The position numbers and the translations under genes were made by a program. This document shows, in pieces, positions 9,096-20,435 of a DNA stretch of 48,003 bases. The notes under the pieces are model-generated. The model was not told the origin of the DNA and made no database searches. It saw only the letters and a list, made by a program, of their open reading frames with translations. The stretch spans positions 1-48,003 of the forward strand of contig CAMYLZ010000030.1 in assembly GCA_947259375.1 (NCBI GenBank), in the 5' to 3' direction. The stretch is from an uncultured Parvularculaceae bacterium. Its GTDB lineage: Bacteria; Pseudomonadota; Alphaproteobacteria; Caulobacterales; Parvularculaceae. How positions within the stretch are numbered: position 1 is the first letter of the stretch; each line of letters starts with the position of its first letter.

Positions 9096-9995
9096 CTAGC
9101 GGCGGAATGTGCGCCAATCGTCAATGCGGGCGTAAATCACAAACAGCACCGCGAGAATGATCAGGATCAGCAGGGCGAACTGGACCTGCGCCTCGACCGC
9201 GTGAACCTCATGCTTTGAAGGCCTTCCGGAAGGCACCTCGACCATCTCGACAGTCTCGCCGTCATGTCCATTTGGGGCTTCATCGCCTTCGCCGACATGC
9301 GGGGCGTCGCCGGCGCTGGCGCCAGGCGCTTCGGTAAGCCCGGCGCCCGACTCGATATTGGTCTCGATCTGGTCGAGCTCTTCGGCATTGTCGCGGCCCA
9401 TGGTCGAAGAGGCGACGCCTGCCCCGCCGGCGATCGCGGCGCCCTGAACTGTCCGGCTTTGTGCGACATTGCCTCGCCGCGGCGCTTCTTCGACCGGGCC
9501 GATGCGAGAGTTTTCTGCGATATTTTCCGGGTCTCGTACGGGCAGCGGCCCGTCCGGCGTCAGGAACAGCGCGCGTTCAGATGCGCGCCGCCGCGTCAGG
9601 CCCAGGACTTCGCGTAGCACCCCGCCAACGGTCGCCTTGTTCCACCAGGTCAGGGCGTCGGCGGCGCCGACACGGTCGCCGCGATTGAGCCGTTTAAGCG
9701 CCGTCGAGCCGCGAAACGCGCCGGCGCCCACATTATAGACAAAGCTGACCAGCGCATCGAATTCGTTCTGGTTGACCGGGACCTTCACCGCATTGGCCAC
9801 CGCCTGTTCGCGCGGTTTGAGATCGCGCCGCAGCAATTCTTCCGCCTCGCGTTCGCTGATTCGCATGCCCGGCTGCACGTCATTGCCCGTATGGCCGTAG
9901 CCGATTGTCCAGATCCCGGCGATATCCTGATAGGCCTCAAGCTCGAGCCCTTCGAATCGTTTGATCAGTTCAATGCCGCTTTGTGAAGTTTTCAC
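9096..9995 (-). CDS. GH24 lysozyme with C-terminal transmembrane tail
   Basis: A 299-residue protein starting at a GTG preceded by GGGAGC. Residues 5-150 are a T4/lambdoid-phage-type muramidase cleaving peptidoglycan: the catalytic triad Glu15 (KRFEG), Asp24 (AYQD) and Thr30 (WTIGYGHT) is intact, and FNSL-type helices follow (NQNEFDALVSFVYNVG, then STALKRLN). A long low-complexity Ala/Glu/Gly-rich linker (about 170-260) leads to one hydrophobic helix near 271-288 and a short basic tail. There is no N-terminal signal peptide. Phage genes are absent nearby, so it looks like a domesticated endolysin domain. A C-tail anchor without a signal peptide would leave the enzyme cytoplasmic unless exported another way, which is odd. 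Confidence 0.88.
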   Translation of the reverse strand: MKTSQSGIELIKRFEGLELEAYQDIAGIWTIGYGHTGNDVQPGMRISEREAEELLRRDLKPREQAVANAVKVPVNQNEFDALVSFVYNVGAGAFRGSTALKRLNRGDRVGAADALTWWNKATVGGVLREVLGLTRRRASERALFLTPDGPLPVRDPENIAENSRIGPVEEAPRRGNVAQSRTVQGAAIAGGAGVASSTMGRDNAEELDQIETNIESGAGLTEAPGASAGDAPHVGEGDEAPNGHDGETVEMVEVPSGRPSKHEVHAVEAQVQFALLILIILAVLFVIYARIDDWRTFRR

Positions 9996-10250
9996 AGGAA
10001 AGCTCCCACACCCCGCTTCGGGTCGTAGTCTAACGTTAAATCTAGGCGAAATGTAGGAGCTTGCGGTCGCAAAATTAACCGATCCGCACAAGCGCCGGAA
10101 TTGGGCTGTTCGCGCCGTAAAACGGTTCAGCGGTACGATATTGGTAATAAATTCTGGAGGTTAGATTGTGCATGCCAAATCACCAGCGCTGCGGCGTCGA
10201 CGATCTTTCCGGTCAAGATTTGGCGAGGCTTCGGGCTTTTGTGCTGTTTG

Positions 10251-10568
10251 TCAGGCGCGGGCGAGCAGCGATTGCTGACGTGCAACGCGTGCTTCGAACG
10301 TCTCGGTTAACGCCCGCAGATCCGTCAGCAGGCGTGTTTCGACCGTCCCGAATGCGGCGCGGTTGGCGGCGAGCGTGCGGGTCGAACGCGCATGGGACGC
10401 CGCTAGCCGGGCCTTTTCAGCTTGCAATGGGCCAAGCTCTTCCGGCCGGCCATTGGCGAGGGCGAGGTTTTCCTGACCGATGATGTCGTTGAGCGCTTCG
10501 GTGACGCTAATCAGCGAATGAATGCAATTTGCGGCGTTATAGTCGCGCTCAAGCGGGACGGCGGGCAT
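10251..10568 (-). CDS. FlgN-like small coiled-coil protein
   Basis: A 105-residue all-helical protein. HSLISVTEALNDIIGQENLALANGRPEELGPLQAEKARLA resembles the N-terminal part of alphaproteobacterial FlgN-type chaperones, which bind hook-filament junction proteins FlgK/FlgL before flagellar export. No other flagellar gene is in the window, so the call rests on the pattern alone. The start ATG at 10568 is preceded by GGAGTGAAGA. It lies about 250 bases from the lysozyme gene on the same strand, and a link to flagellar rod/peptidoglycan penetration is conceivable but unproven. Confidence 0.5.
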   Translation of the reverse strand: MPAVPLERDYNAANCIHSLISVTEALNDIIGQENLALANGRPEELGPLQAEKARLAASHARSTRTLAANRAAFGTVETRLLTDLRALTETFEARVARQQSLLARA

Positions 10569-10868
10569 TCTTCACTCCAATATTCGACTGGATTTGAGCA
10601 ATAGGCCGATACGAAAAACAAACCGTTGCGCAATTACATGAAATTGTCGGCAGTAGGTCTGGCGTTGCCGCTGCTTGTCGCAGTGCAGCGAAACCCGCGC
10701 CTGAAACCGAAACAAAAAATCAACGGTTCAGTATTAATTAACCAGATGTGCGACCGGGCCGGCGGCGACAAAATCATAGCTTGAGCCGCCGGTTGCGCAT
10801 CGGTATAGAGAGCCGCGACGAGGCTGAACGTCTCGTCGGCTCAAGGGGTGAAAAGCTGGGAGAACAGC
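10569..10868. promoter_or_regulatory. dksA leader with strong hairpin
   Basis: This 300-base gap separates the divergent FlgN-like and dksA genes. It has one notable structure: a hairpin at 10810-10842 with arms GAGCCGCGACGAG and CTCGTCGGCTC (11 pairs with a 2-base bulge), ending 14 bases before the GGGAG ribosome-binding site of dksA. There is no T-run, so it looks like an mRNA leader element rather than a terminator. An AT-rich patch (TTCAGTATTAATTAACC, 10727-10743) further upstream may hold the promoter. Any regulatory role is inference. Confidence 0.45.
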
Positions 10869-11285
10869 ATGTCGGCGTCCGATGTTGAAGAGTATCGTCC
10901 GTCCGAGGACGAACCATTCATGTGCGATCGGCAAAAGGAGTACTTCAAAAAGAAACTACTGTCCTGGAAGCAGGATATAATTCGGGAAAGCGAAGGCACG
11001 CTCAACAATCTGCAAGAAGATAACAATCACTTGCCGGACATTGCTGATCGCGCTTCGAGCGAAACCGAAAAAGCGCTCGAACTGAGAACCCGCGATCGTC
11101 AGCGTAAACTGATCTCCAAGATCGATGCGGCTTTACGCCGGATCGAGACCGGGGAATATGGCTATTGCGAGGAAACCGGCGAGCCGATTGGCGTGCGTCG
11201 CCTCGACGCCAGGCCGATCGCGACGCTTTCGCTGGAAGCGCAGGAAAGACACGAGCGCGAAGAAAAGGTGTACCGCGACGACTAG
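10869..11285 (+). CDS. dksA: DksA/TraR-family RNA polymerase-binding protein
   Basis: A 138-residue protein that binds the RNA-polymerase secondary channel and, with ppGpp, adjusts rRNA and amino-acid promoters. The N-terminal helices and coiled coil (KEYFKKKLLSWKQDII ... DIADRASSETEKALELRTRDRQ) include the tip DxxDxA residues needed for function. The zinc-finger region reads YGYCEETGEPIGVRRLDARP then LSLEAQERHE: only the first cysteine of the canonical four remains. This cysteine-poor form is typical of alphaproteobacteria. Start ATG at 10869 is preceded by GGGAG; an in-frame GTG at 10848 is less likely. Length fits. Confidence 0.92.
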   Translation: MSASDVEEYRPSEDEPFMCDRQKEYFKKKLLSWKQDIIRESEGTLNNLQEDNNHLPDIADRASSETEKALELRTRDRQRKLISKIDAALRRIETGEYGYCEETGEPIGVRRLDARPIATLSLEAQERHEREEKVYRDD

Positions 11286-11548
11286 CGCCCTGGCGCGCCG
11301 TCAAGGAATGGCGGTCGGCCCGCCAACAACCACTTGCGAACAGGCGAGGGTGCGCCTATATGCGCAACTGCAAATTTTTGTTTTGGGCCGCAGCCGAACC
11401 GCGGCCGACTTTATCTGTCTGCTAAGCTAATCTGCCACTTCCCAGACAAAAGGTTGCGCTAACAGGCTTCGTCCGGACCGGGCGGAGTCATTTCAAAACG
11501 CGCCCCTTAGCCGGGCGTGACGCGCCTAAGTCACGAAGGAGACGAAAA

Positions 11549-11752
11549 ATGGCGACAGGTACTGTCAAATGGTTCAACGGCCAAAAAGGTTATGGTTTCA
11601 TTCAGCCGGATGACGGCGGCAAAGACGTATTCGTTCACGTCACCGCTGTTGAGCGCGCCGGCCTCGCGCCGCTCGAGGAAGGTCAGAAGCTTTCCTATGA
11701 GCTGGAGACCAATCGCGGCAAGACCTCTGCGGCCCAGTTGCAGCCTCTTTAA
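11549..11752 (+). CDS. cspA: Cold-shock domain protein
   Basis: A 67-residue single cold-shock domain that binds single-stranded RNA/DNA and keeps mRNA unfolded. RNP1 (KGYGFIQPD) and RNP2 (DVFVHVTAV) are intact, and GTVKWFNGQKGYGFI is canonical. A clear AAGGAG ribosome-binding site lies about 8 bases upstream. The 262-base gap upstream contains no other gene and could include the long leader typical of cold-inducible csp mRNAs, but I see no diagnostic cold box. An intrinsic terminator follows 25 bases after the stop. The exact paralogue (A-E) cannot be decided. Confidence 0.95.
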   Translation: MATGTVKWFNGQKGYGFIQPDDGGKDVFVHVTAVERAGLAPLEEGQKLSYELETNRGKTSAAQLQPL

Positions 11753-11776
11753 GGCTTTAATAGCTTGACAAGCTTG

Positions 11777-11807
11777 AACGGCGCTTCCCTCGGGGAGCGC
11801 CGTTTTT
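11777..11807 (+). terminator. Rho-independent terminator of the cold-shock gene
   Basis: Perfect 9-bp outer stem AACGGCGCT (11777-11785) / AGCGCCGTT (11796-11804), extended by further inner pairs around a small loop, and followed by TTTTT (11803-11807). It sits directly after the cold-shock stop codon and before rlmE, so it insulates the downstream operon. Confidence 0.9.
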
Positions 11808-11857
11808 GCATTGCACATAAGGGGTTGAAAGCGGCCGTGACTCCGCTATGAAGGCCC

Positions 11858-12735
11858 ATGGAGCGACGCAATCCCTCATCCAAACCGGGCGCGAAACGTA
11901 GATCCGGATCAAAAGCGGGCCGCGGGACGCAACCGAGTCGCACTGGTGCGCCCGATCGCGCGGATGAGCGCTCCAGCAAGCCCAAACGCATTAAAAAAAC
12001 CAATATCGCCACAACTGCCCTCGGCGCCGAGCCGGAAAAGCGCAGCCGCAAGAAAACGGCGCCCACCAAAGGCGAGGCCGGCAATCGTGAGCTCAATGTT
12101 CACGTGAAAACCGCCAAGCGGCGGGAATATGGCTCGACCTTGTGGCTGAAGCGCCAGCTCAACGATCCTTATGTGAGGAAAGCCAAAGCCGAAGGCTGGC
12201 GCTCGCGCGCCGCGTTCAAGCTGATCGAACTTGATGAGAAATTCGCCCTGTTGAAACCGGGCGCGCGCATTGTCGATCTCGGCTGCGCGCCGGGCGGCTG
12301 GTGCCAGGTGGCGGCCAAGAAAGTCGGAAGCAGGGGCCGCGTGGTCGGCATTGATTATCTTTCCATGCCGGCGGTGCCCGGAACCGATGTGCTGGAAATG
12401 GACTTTCTTGACGAAGCCGCGCCGGACAGGCTGAAGGACATGCTCGGCGGCGAGGCGGATATCGTTCTTTCCGACATGGCCGCGCCGACGACGGGGCACA
12501 AATCCACTGACCATTTGCGCATTATCGCGCTCGCCGAAGCGGCGCTCGATTTCGCCGAGGACGTTTTGGCGCCCGGAGGCGCGTTCGTCTGCAAGGTGTT
12601 CGCCGGCGGCGCGGAGGGCGATTTGCTGGTCCGGCTGAAGACGCTTTTTGAATCTGTCAAACACGCCAAGCCGAAAGCCTCGCGCTCGGACTCGGCGGAG
12701 AAATATGTTGTGGCGACCAGCTTTCGGGGGCGCGC

Positions 12736-12745
<10 letters not shown>
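11858..12745 (+). CDS. rlmE: 23S rRNA (uridine-2'-O-)-methyltransferase RlmE (FtsJ/RrmJ)
   Basis: A 295-residue SAM-dependent enzyme methylating U2552 of 23S rRNA during late 50S assembly. The K-D-K-E catalytic tetrad is visible: Lys121 (RAAFKL), Asp206 (LSDMAAP), Lys246 (FVCKVF) and Glu281 (SAEKYVVA). The SAM motif is IVDLGCAPGGW at 138-148. The first 85 residues are an extra, low-complexity Lys/Arg/Ser/Pro-rich extension absent from the roughly 210-residue E. coli enzyme; such basic tails occur in alphaproteobacterial homologues and may help RNA binding. Its last 10 bases overlap the next gene, making it the head of the guaBA operon. Confidence 0.95.
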
Positions 12746-14790
<2,045 letters not shown>

Positions 14791-14791
<1 letters not shown>

Positions 14792-16158
14792 TGCGCCTGT
14801 CCGGACGGCTTTCCGCCGCAATAGAAATTCTTGAAGATTTCGAGGCGCGCCGTGTGCCGCTGAAAACCGCGATCGCCGACTGGTCGCGGTCGAACCGCTA
14901 TGCGGGCGCGAAAGACCGCGCGTGGATTTCAGGGCTGTGTCTCGATGCGTTGCGCAGGCGGAACTCGCTGGCGGCGGCAATGGGCGATGCGCCCGCCCGC
15001 GCGCTTGTGCTCGCCGCTATGCGTTTTATGTGGGCGAAGCCGCTCGATGATCTCGCCGAGGCTGCCGCCGAAGAACCGCACGGACCTGGCGCGCTGAGTG
15101 CTGAGGAAGCGGCCTCGCTGGAAGCGCGGGATACGGCGGTTTCTTCTTCGCCATGCAGCGCGGGTGACGTGCGGGAAGAAGAAAAGCGTCTCGCGTTGAG
15201 AAAAGCCCATATCGCTGGCGACTTTCCCGAATGGCTGGCGCCGCATATCACCCGTGTTTTCGGCGATGAGGCGGCGACTGTCATGGCCGCCTTTGCCGAG
15301 CGCGCTGACATCGATCTGCGCCTTAACACGCTGAAAACGGCGCCGGGGAAAGCGCTGGCGGCGCTTAAACCCGTTAAGGCCGGCGCCATTCCCATGCTGA
15401 CGACGGGTGCGCGCATCGCAGCGCCGGATCCCAGCGAAAAGGCGCCGGGCGTCACGGTCATCCCCGCCTTTAACAAGGGCTGGGTTGAGGTGCAGGATTT
15501 AGGCAGCCAGATAGCCGCTTGCGCCGCCGGCGACATTAAGGGCAGCCAGGTTCTTGACTATTGCGCCGGCGGCGGCGGCAAGACGCTGGCGCTTGGCGCG
15601 CTGATGGAAAACACCGGCCAGCTTTATGCCTATGATAGCGACCCACGGCGGTTAAAGCCGCTGTTTCATCGCGCCAAACGCGCCGGGGTGCGCAACCTGC
15701 AAATCCGGTCGCCGGCCGGCGGCGAAGGCCTCGATGACCTGGCGGGAAAAATGGACGTGGTGTTCGTCGACGCGCCTTGCACCGGCGCCGGCACCTGGCG
15801 GCGCCACCCCGACACCAAATGGCGGCTGACCGAAAAGCAATTGCAGACCCGGATGCGGGAACAGGATCAGGTGCTTGAGCAAGCGTCCCGCTTCGTCAAA
15901 CCGGGCGGGCGGCTCGTCTGGGTGACTTGTTCTTTCCTGATGGAAGAAAACGAAGACCGTCTGGCGGCATTTCTCGAAACGCGCGATGAATTCTCGCAAA
16001 AGCAGGCGCTTGATACCATCGCGGCTTCAGGCTTGCTCACCGATGTGGGGCGGGACGCGCTTGGCCCTTGCGTAACGCCCCAAGGCGCCATCCGCATCAC
16101 GCCGGACAAACTGCGTGCGGACGGATTTGTTGTCGCGACTTTGAAGAGAACCGGATAA
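14791..16158 (+). CDS. RsmB-like (Nop2/Sun family) rRNA cytosine-C5 methyltransferase
   Basis: A 455-residue SAM-dependent RNA m5C methyltransferase. Both hallmark cysteines are present: Cys330 in [16 protein letters not shown] (motif IV) and Cys380 in WVTCSF (motif VI). The SAM-binding motif is [19 protein letters not shown] at about 254-272. The N-terminal 150 residues resemble the NusB-like/RsmB-N helical part. The target is probably 16S rRNA (C967-type), but other rRNA positions are possible. It is embedded between guaB (1-base overlap) and guaA (10-base gap). That pairing with GMP synthesis is common in alphaproteobacteria. Confidence 0.9.
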
Positions 16159-16168
16159 TACATTCCTT

Positions 16169-17743
16169 ATGACCCTCGATCCTCATGCAAAAGTTCATGA
16201 ACGCGCCCTGATTGTCGATTTCGGCAGCCAGGTGACACAGCTAATTGCGCGGCGCCTGCGCGAGGCTGGCGTTTATTGCGAGATCCATCCCTTCAATCGC
16301 ATCGATGCGGCGTTTCTTGACGAATTCGCGCCGAAGGCGGTGATCCTGTCGGGCGGGCCGGCAAGCGTAAAGACTGAGACGAGCCCCCGGGCGCCGGCGG
16401 AGCTGTTCGCGCTCGGCGTGCCGGTGCTTGGCATATGTTACGGCGAACAGACGATCTGCGCGCAGCTTGGCGGCGATGTGGAGCGCTCCGACCATCGCGA
16501 GTTTGGCCGCGCCCATATCGAAGTGGTGAAAGACAGCGCGCTGTTCGACGGCATGTGGGAAAGAGGTTCGCGCCAGCAGGTATGGATGAGCCATGGCGAC
16601 CGGGTGAATGCGATCCCCGAAGGATTCGAAGTGATTGCAAAGTCTGAGGGGGCGCCCTTTGCGGCCATCGCCAATGAAGCGCGGCGCTTTTACGGCGTGC
16701 AGTTCCACCCGGAGGTTGTGCATACGCCGGACGGGGCCAAGCTGCTGAAAAATTTCGTGCAAAAGATCGCCGGGCTTTCCGGCGACTGGACCATGGCGGC
16801 GTTTCGCGAGGAGGCGATCGCCGAGATCCGCCGCCAGGTGGGCGATGCGCGCGTTATTTGCGGGCTTTCGGGCGGCGTTGATTCATCCGTAGCCGCTGTG
16901 CTTATTCACGAAGCGATCGGAGAGCAGCTCACTTGCGTTTTTGTCGATACCGGGCTGATGCGCGCCGGCGAAGGCGAAGAAGTGGTGCGCCTTTTCCGCG
17001 ATAGCTACAATATTCCGCTCATCCATGTTGAGGCGGCGAATCTGTTCCTCGGCAAGCTAAAAGGCGTCGATGACCCGGAAAAGAAACGCAAAATTATCGG
17101 TGCGACATTCATCGACGTTTTCGAAGCCGAAGCGGGCAAGATCAAAAACGCGGCGTTTCTCGCGCAGGGTACGCTGTACCCGGACGTGATCGAAAGCGTT
17201 TCCTTCGATGGCGGTCCATCGGTGACGATTAAATCGCACCATAATGTCGGCGGATTGCCGGAACGCATGAACCTCAAGCTGGTCGAACCCTTGCGCGAGC
17301 TTTTCAAGGATGAAGTGCGCGCACTCGGACGCGAGCTTGGCCTGCCGGAGCATTTCGTCGGTCGTCACCCGTTTCCAGGGCCGGGCCTAGCAATCCGCAT
17401 TCCGGGCGAGGTGACGCAGGAAAAAGCCGACATACTGCGCAAGGCGGATGCGATTTATCTCGATGAAATTCGCAAAGCCGGTCTTTATGACGCGATCTGG
17501 CAGGCTTTCGCCGTTTTGCTCCCGGTACGGACAGTGGGCGTAATGGGGGACGAACGCACCTATGACCATGTGCTCGCTCTGCGCGCGGTTACCTCTACCG
17601 ATGGCATGACGGCGGATTATTATCCGTTCTCGCATGAATTCCTGAGCGCCTGTGCAACGCGCCTCATCAATGAAGTGCGCGGCGTTAACCGCGTTGTTTA
17701 TGACGTTACCTCAAAACCACCCGGCACGATCGAGTGGGAATGA
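16169..17743 (+). CDS. guaA: GMP synthase (glutamine-hydrolysing)
   Basis: A 524-residue two-domain enzyme converting XMP, ATP and glutamine to GMP. The class-I glutaminase domain has Cys90 (GICYGEQ) and His180/Glu182 (QFHPEV). The synthetase domain starts near residue 210 with the ATP pyrophosphatase P-loop SGGVDSS at 234-240, and the dimerisation domain contains [12 protein letters not shown] and ends in KPPGTIEWE, the usual XMP-binding C-terminus. It is the last gene of the rlmE-guaB-guaA operon, and converges with the sugar-ABC ATPase gene 145 bases downstream. Confidence 0.98.
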   Translation: MTLDPHAKVHERALIVDFGSQVTQLIARRLREAGVYCEIHPFNRIDAAFLDEFAPKAVILSGGPASVKTETSPRAPAELFALGVPVLGICYGEQTICAQLGGDVERSDHREFGRAHIEVVKDSALFDGMWERGSRQQVWMSHGDRVNAIPEGFEVIAKSEGAPFAAIANEARRFYGVQFHPEVVHTPDGAKLLKNFVQKIAGLSGDWTMAAFREEAIAEIRRQVGDARVICGLSGGVDSSVAAVLIHEAIGEQLTCVFVDTGLMRAGEGEEVVRLFRDSYNIPLIHVEAANLFLGKLKGVDDPEKKRKIIGATFIDVFEAEAGKIKNAAFLAQGTLYPDVIESVSFDGGPSVTIKSHHNVGGLPERMNLKLVEPLRELFKDEVRALGRELGLPEHFVGRHPFPGPGLAIRIPGEVTQEKADILRKADAIYLDEIRKAGLYDAIWQAFAVLLPVRTVGVMGDERTYDHVLALRAVTSTDGMTADYYPFSHEFLSACATRLINEVRGVNRVVYDVTSKPPGTIEWE

Positions 17744-17888
17744 CGGTGCGTCCGCTGCGGTCTGTTGCGCAAAACCAGAATTGCGTTCGGGAGTGCATGT
17801 ATTCTCATAAGCTTGGTGGCGCATTGCGCTTCGCTTGATACTTCCGTCCTTGCCAGCGGCAATGACTGGAACCCATTATTTTGATCTG

Positions 17889-18992
17889 CTAGGGCGCCGG
17901 GCAGCGGGGCAACGCGAAGCCATCCACATCAAAAACATGACATTTATCAGGCGGAAGGTAGATTTGGACCGCTTCGCCGCTCCTGACAGGAAAATTACCC
18001 GGCGCCTCTATTACGGAAAGGTTCGCCGCATGCGGAGTGCGTACATAGATGAGCGTGCGGCTTCCAAGTTGCTCGGTCAAATCGACAACCGCGTCCACCA
18101 TGTTTGGTTTGGCCTCTCTGCCAATCGCCAGATGCTCGGGGCGTATGCCGATAGCGACGTTGGCGCCGATCGCGATTCCGTCACACATGGCTGCAATTTG
18201 CAATTTGGTCCCGCCCTTGAGCTGAACAAGCATGCCCGCAGAATTGGCTTCTGAGATCGTCCCATCAAAGAAGTTCATGGCTGGCGAGCCGATAAAACCT
18301 GCGACAAAGCGGTTTGCGGGCCGCTCGTACAAGTCTTGTGGAGGGCCGGATTGTTCAACACGACCGTTTCTGAGAACGACGATGCGGTCAGCGAGCGTCA
18401 TCGCCTCTGCCTGATCGTGAGTGACATAGATCATTGTCGTATTCAGCTCGTCATGAAGGCGCGCGAACTCGTGGCGCATTTTCAACCTCAGCGCGGCGTC
18501 GAGATTGGATAGCGGTTCGTCAAAAAGGAAAATCCTGGGCTTTCGGACGATGGCTCGTCCGATCGCTGTACGCTGCCTTTCGCCGCCGGAAAGCTCTCTT
18601 GGTCGACGATCGAGGAGGTCTACGAGACCGAGCGTCTCCGCGGCGGACTTAACGGCTAGCTCAATTTCATCCCGCGAAGCGCCGGCGATCTTCAATCCGA
18701 AAGCAAGGTTTTCGTAGACGGTCATGTGAGGGTAGAGTGCATAAGACTGGAATACCATGGCGATGCCCCTTTGGGCCGGAGCAATTCCTGCAACGTCAAC
18801 GCCGTCGATCAGGATTTCGCCATCATCGATTTCTTCAAGCCCGGCAATTATTCGAAGGAGTGTTGATTTTCCGGACCCGGACGGGCCGACGAAGACAGCA
18901 AACTCTCCGTCTGTAATGTCGAGGCTCGCGCCTGAAATTACCTCGGTTTCGGAAAAAGTTTTTGAGACGTTTTTAAGAGAGAGTTTCGCCAT
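17889..18992 (-). CDS. Sugar ABC transporter ATPase (MalK/UgpC type)
   Basis: A 367-residue nucleotide-binding subunit. Walker A GPSGSGKST is at 36-44, followed by a Q-loop (MVFQSYALYPHMTVYEN), the signature LSGGERQRTAIGRA, Walker B IFLFDEPLSNLDA and the H-loop YVTHDQAEAM. After about residue 235 comes a TOBE/MalK-type regulatory domain (GIRPEHLAIG). Such CUT1-family ATPases power oligosaccharide importers. The ATG at 18992 lies 20 bases inside the GH1 gene, so the two are translationally coupled. The longer frame to 19109 only re-reads the GH1 tail. It is the last gene of the sugar operon, separated from its permeases by GH1. Confidence 0.93.
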   Translation of the reverse strand: MAKLSLKNVSKTFSETEVISGASLDITDGEFAVFVGPSGSGKSTLLRIIAGLEEIDDGEILIDGVDVAGIAPAQRGIAMVFQSYALYPHMTVYENLAFGLKIAGASRDEIELAVKSAAETLGLVDLLDRRPRELSGGERQRTAIGRAIVRKPRIFLFDEPLSNLDAALRLKMRHEFARLHDELNTTMIYVTHDQAEAMTLADRIVVLRNGRVEQSGPPQDLYERPANRFVAGFIGSPAMNFFDGTISEANSAGMLVQLKGGTKLQIAAMCDGIAIGANVAIGIRPEHLAIGREAKPNMVDAVVDLTEQLGSRTLIYVRTPHAANLSVIEAPGNFPVRSGEAVQIYLPPDKCHVFDVDGFALPRCPAP

Positions 18993-20367
18993 AGCCTTCA
19001 AGGACCTCGAACAACGGTTCATCGAGCGCTGCGCCGTTTGTTTCGATGATTTTTGCGAAGTACCGGGCGCTGTCTTTCGGGGTGCGAGTGAGCGTGTCAA
19101 AATCGACATGCACTACTCCGAACCGTTTGGAATAGCCCAGCGACCATTCGAGATTGTCGAGAAGCGACCAAGCCATGTAGCCACGCACATCCGCGCCTTG
19201 GTTTATTGCTTCGCGCACTGCCTTAATATGTTCATTCAGGTAATGAATGCGCAATGGGTCAGGTACGCGGCCGTCGATGGCTTTGGGCGGATCGAAAAAC
19301 GCCGCTCCGTTTTCTGTGACAAAAATTGGCTGACGGCCATAGCGGTCGGTGACCCAAAGCAATGTATCGACAAAACCTTGCGGGTACATCTCCCAGCCCG
19401 TTTCTGTATAGGTGGCGCCGGGCTGGCGGGCAGACGCAGCCTGTACCGGCCATGCATTCGGCTCATGGCGTGTCACGCCGCGAGTATAGTAGTTGATCCC
19501 AAGAAAATCGATTTTCTGGCGGATAAGGTCGAAATCTGAAGCCGGCCAATCTGGCCACGCATTGCCAAATATCTCGTGCATTTCCTCCGGGTACTCGCCG
19601 AAGAAAATCGGATCGAGATATTGCCGATTCATATACGCATCTGCGCGAGCGGTAGCGGCGAGATCTGCGTGGTCCTTGCTATGTGGGTATTTTGGTTCGA
19701 GATTGACAACGAGCCCGATTTCATTGCGGCCTTCCGCCCGATAGGCTTTGACAGTCTCTCCATGTGCTCGGAGAAGGTTGTGCGAAGCGATCGGCGCTTC
19801 ATAGAGGTTCGAATGGCCAGGCGCCAATGCGCCGTGTAGATAGCCCCCGTCGGCGACAACCCATGGCTCGTTGATTGTCGTCCATTTCTTCACACGCCCG
19901 TCATAACGTTTGAACAGCGCCGCGCCGTAGTCTGCGAACCAGCCAGCAATGTCACGATTGAGCCAACCGCCGAGATCGTCGAGCGCAGCGGGAAGGTCCC
20001 AGTGATATAGTGTGACTAAAGGTTCGATGCCGGCGGCTAGAAGCGCATCAATCAGGCGCTCGTAATGGTCGAGCCCTTTTTCATTGATGCGCCCTTTTCC
20101 TTCGGGAAAAATGCGGCTCCAGCTAATGGAAAAACGATATGCGTTGAGGCCGAGTTCGCGCATGATTGCGATGTCTTCGCGCCAGCGATTGTAATGATCG
20201 CATGCAGTATCGCCGGTATCGCCATGCGCAGTTCGGCCAGGTGTGTGTGCAAAGCGTTGCCATATACTCGCGCCGGCGCCGTCAGCGAGGGGCGCGCCTT
20301 CAACCTGATAAGCTGCAGTCGCAGCGCCCCATAGAAAAGTCTTGGAAAATCGTCCTTGCTCTTTCAT
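18973..20367 (-). CDS. GH1 beta-glucosidase
   Basis: A 464-residue (beta/alpha)8 retaining glycosidase with no signal peptide, so cytoplasmic. The acid/base is Glu167 in TTINEPW, the nucleophile Glu352 in FVTENGAAF. N-terminal FSKTFLWGAATAAYQVEG, LYHWDLPAAL and C-terminal SLLDNLEWSLGYSKRFGVVHVD are classic. It would hydrolyse imported beta-linked disaccharides or short oligosaccharides to glucose. It lies inside the ABC-transporter operon (69 bases after the permease, 20-base overlap with the ATPase), strongly suggesting that the transporter's cargo is its substrate. Confidence 0.95.
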   Translation of the reverse strand: MKEQGRFSKTFLWGAATAAYQVEGAPLADGAGASIWQRFAHTPGRTAHGDTGDTACDHYNRWREDIAIMRELGLNAYRFSISWSRIFPEGKGRINEKGLDHYERLIDALLAAGIEPLVTLYHWDLPAALDDLGGWLNRDIAGWFADYGAALFKRYDGRVKKWTTINEPWVVADGGYLHGALAPGHSNLYEAPIASHNLLRAHGETVKAYRAEGRNEIGLVVNLEPKYPHSKDHADLAATARADAYMNRQYLDPIFFGEYPEEMHEIFGNAWPDWPASDFDLIRQKIDFLGINYYTRGVTRHEPNAWPVQAASARQPGATYTETGWEMYPQGFVDTLLWVTDRYGRQPIFVTENGAAFFDPPKAIDGRVPDPLRIHYLNEHIKAVREAINQGADVRGYMAWSLLDNLEWSLGYSKRFGVVHVDFDTLTRTPKDSARYFAKIIETNGAALDEPLFEVLEGYGETLS

Positions 20368-20435
20368 AAATTTCCTACGTATTTTCTTTCATTTCAAAAC
20401 CGCCATGCGCCATGCGATCTTGGCCGAGTGGAAAA

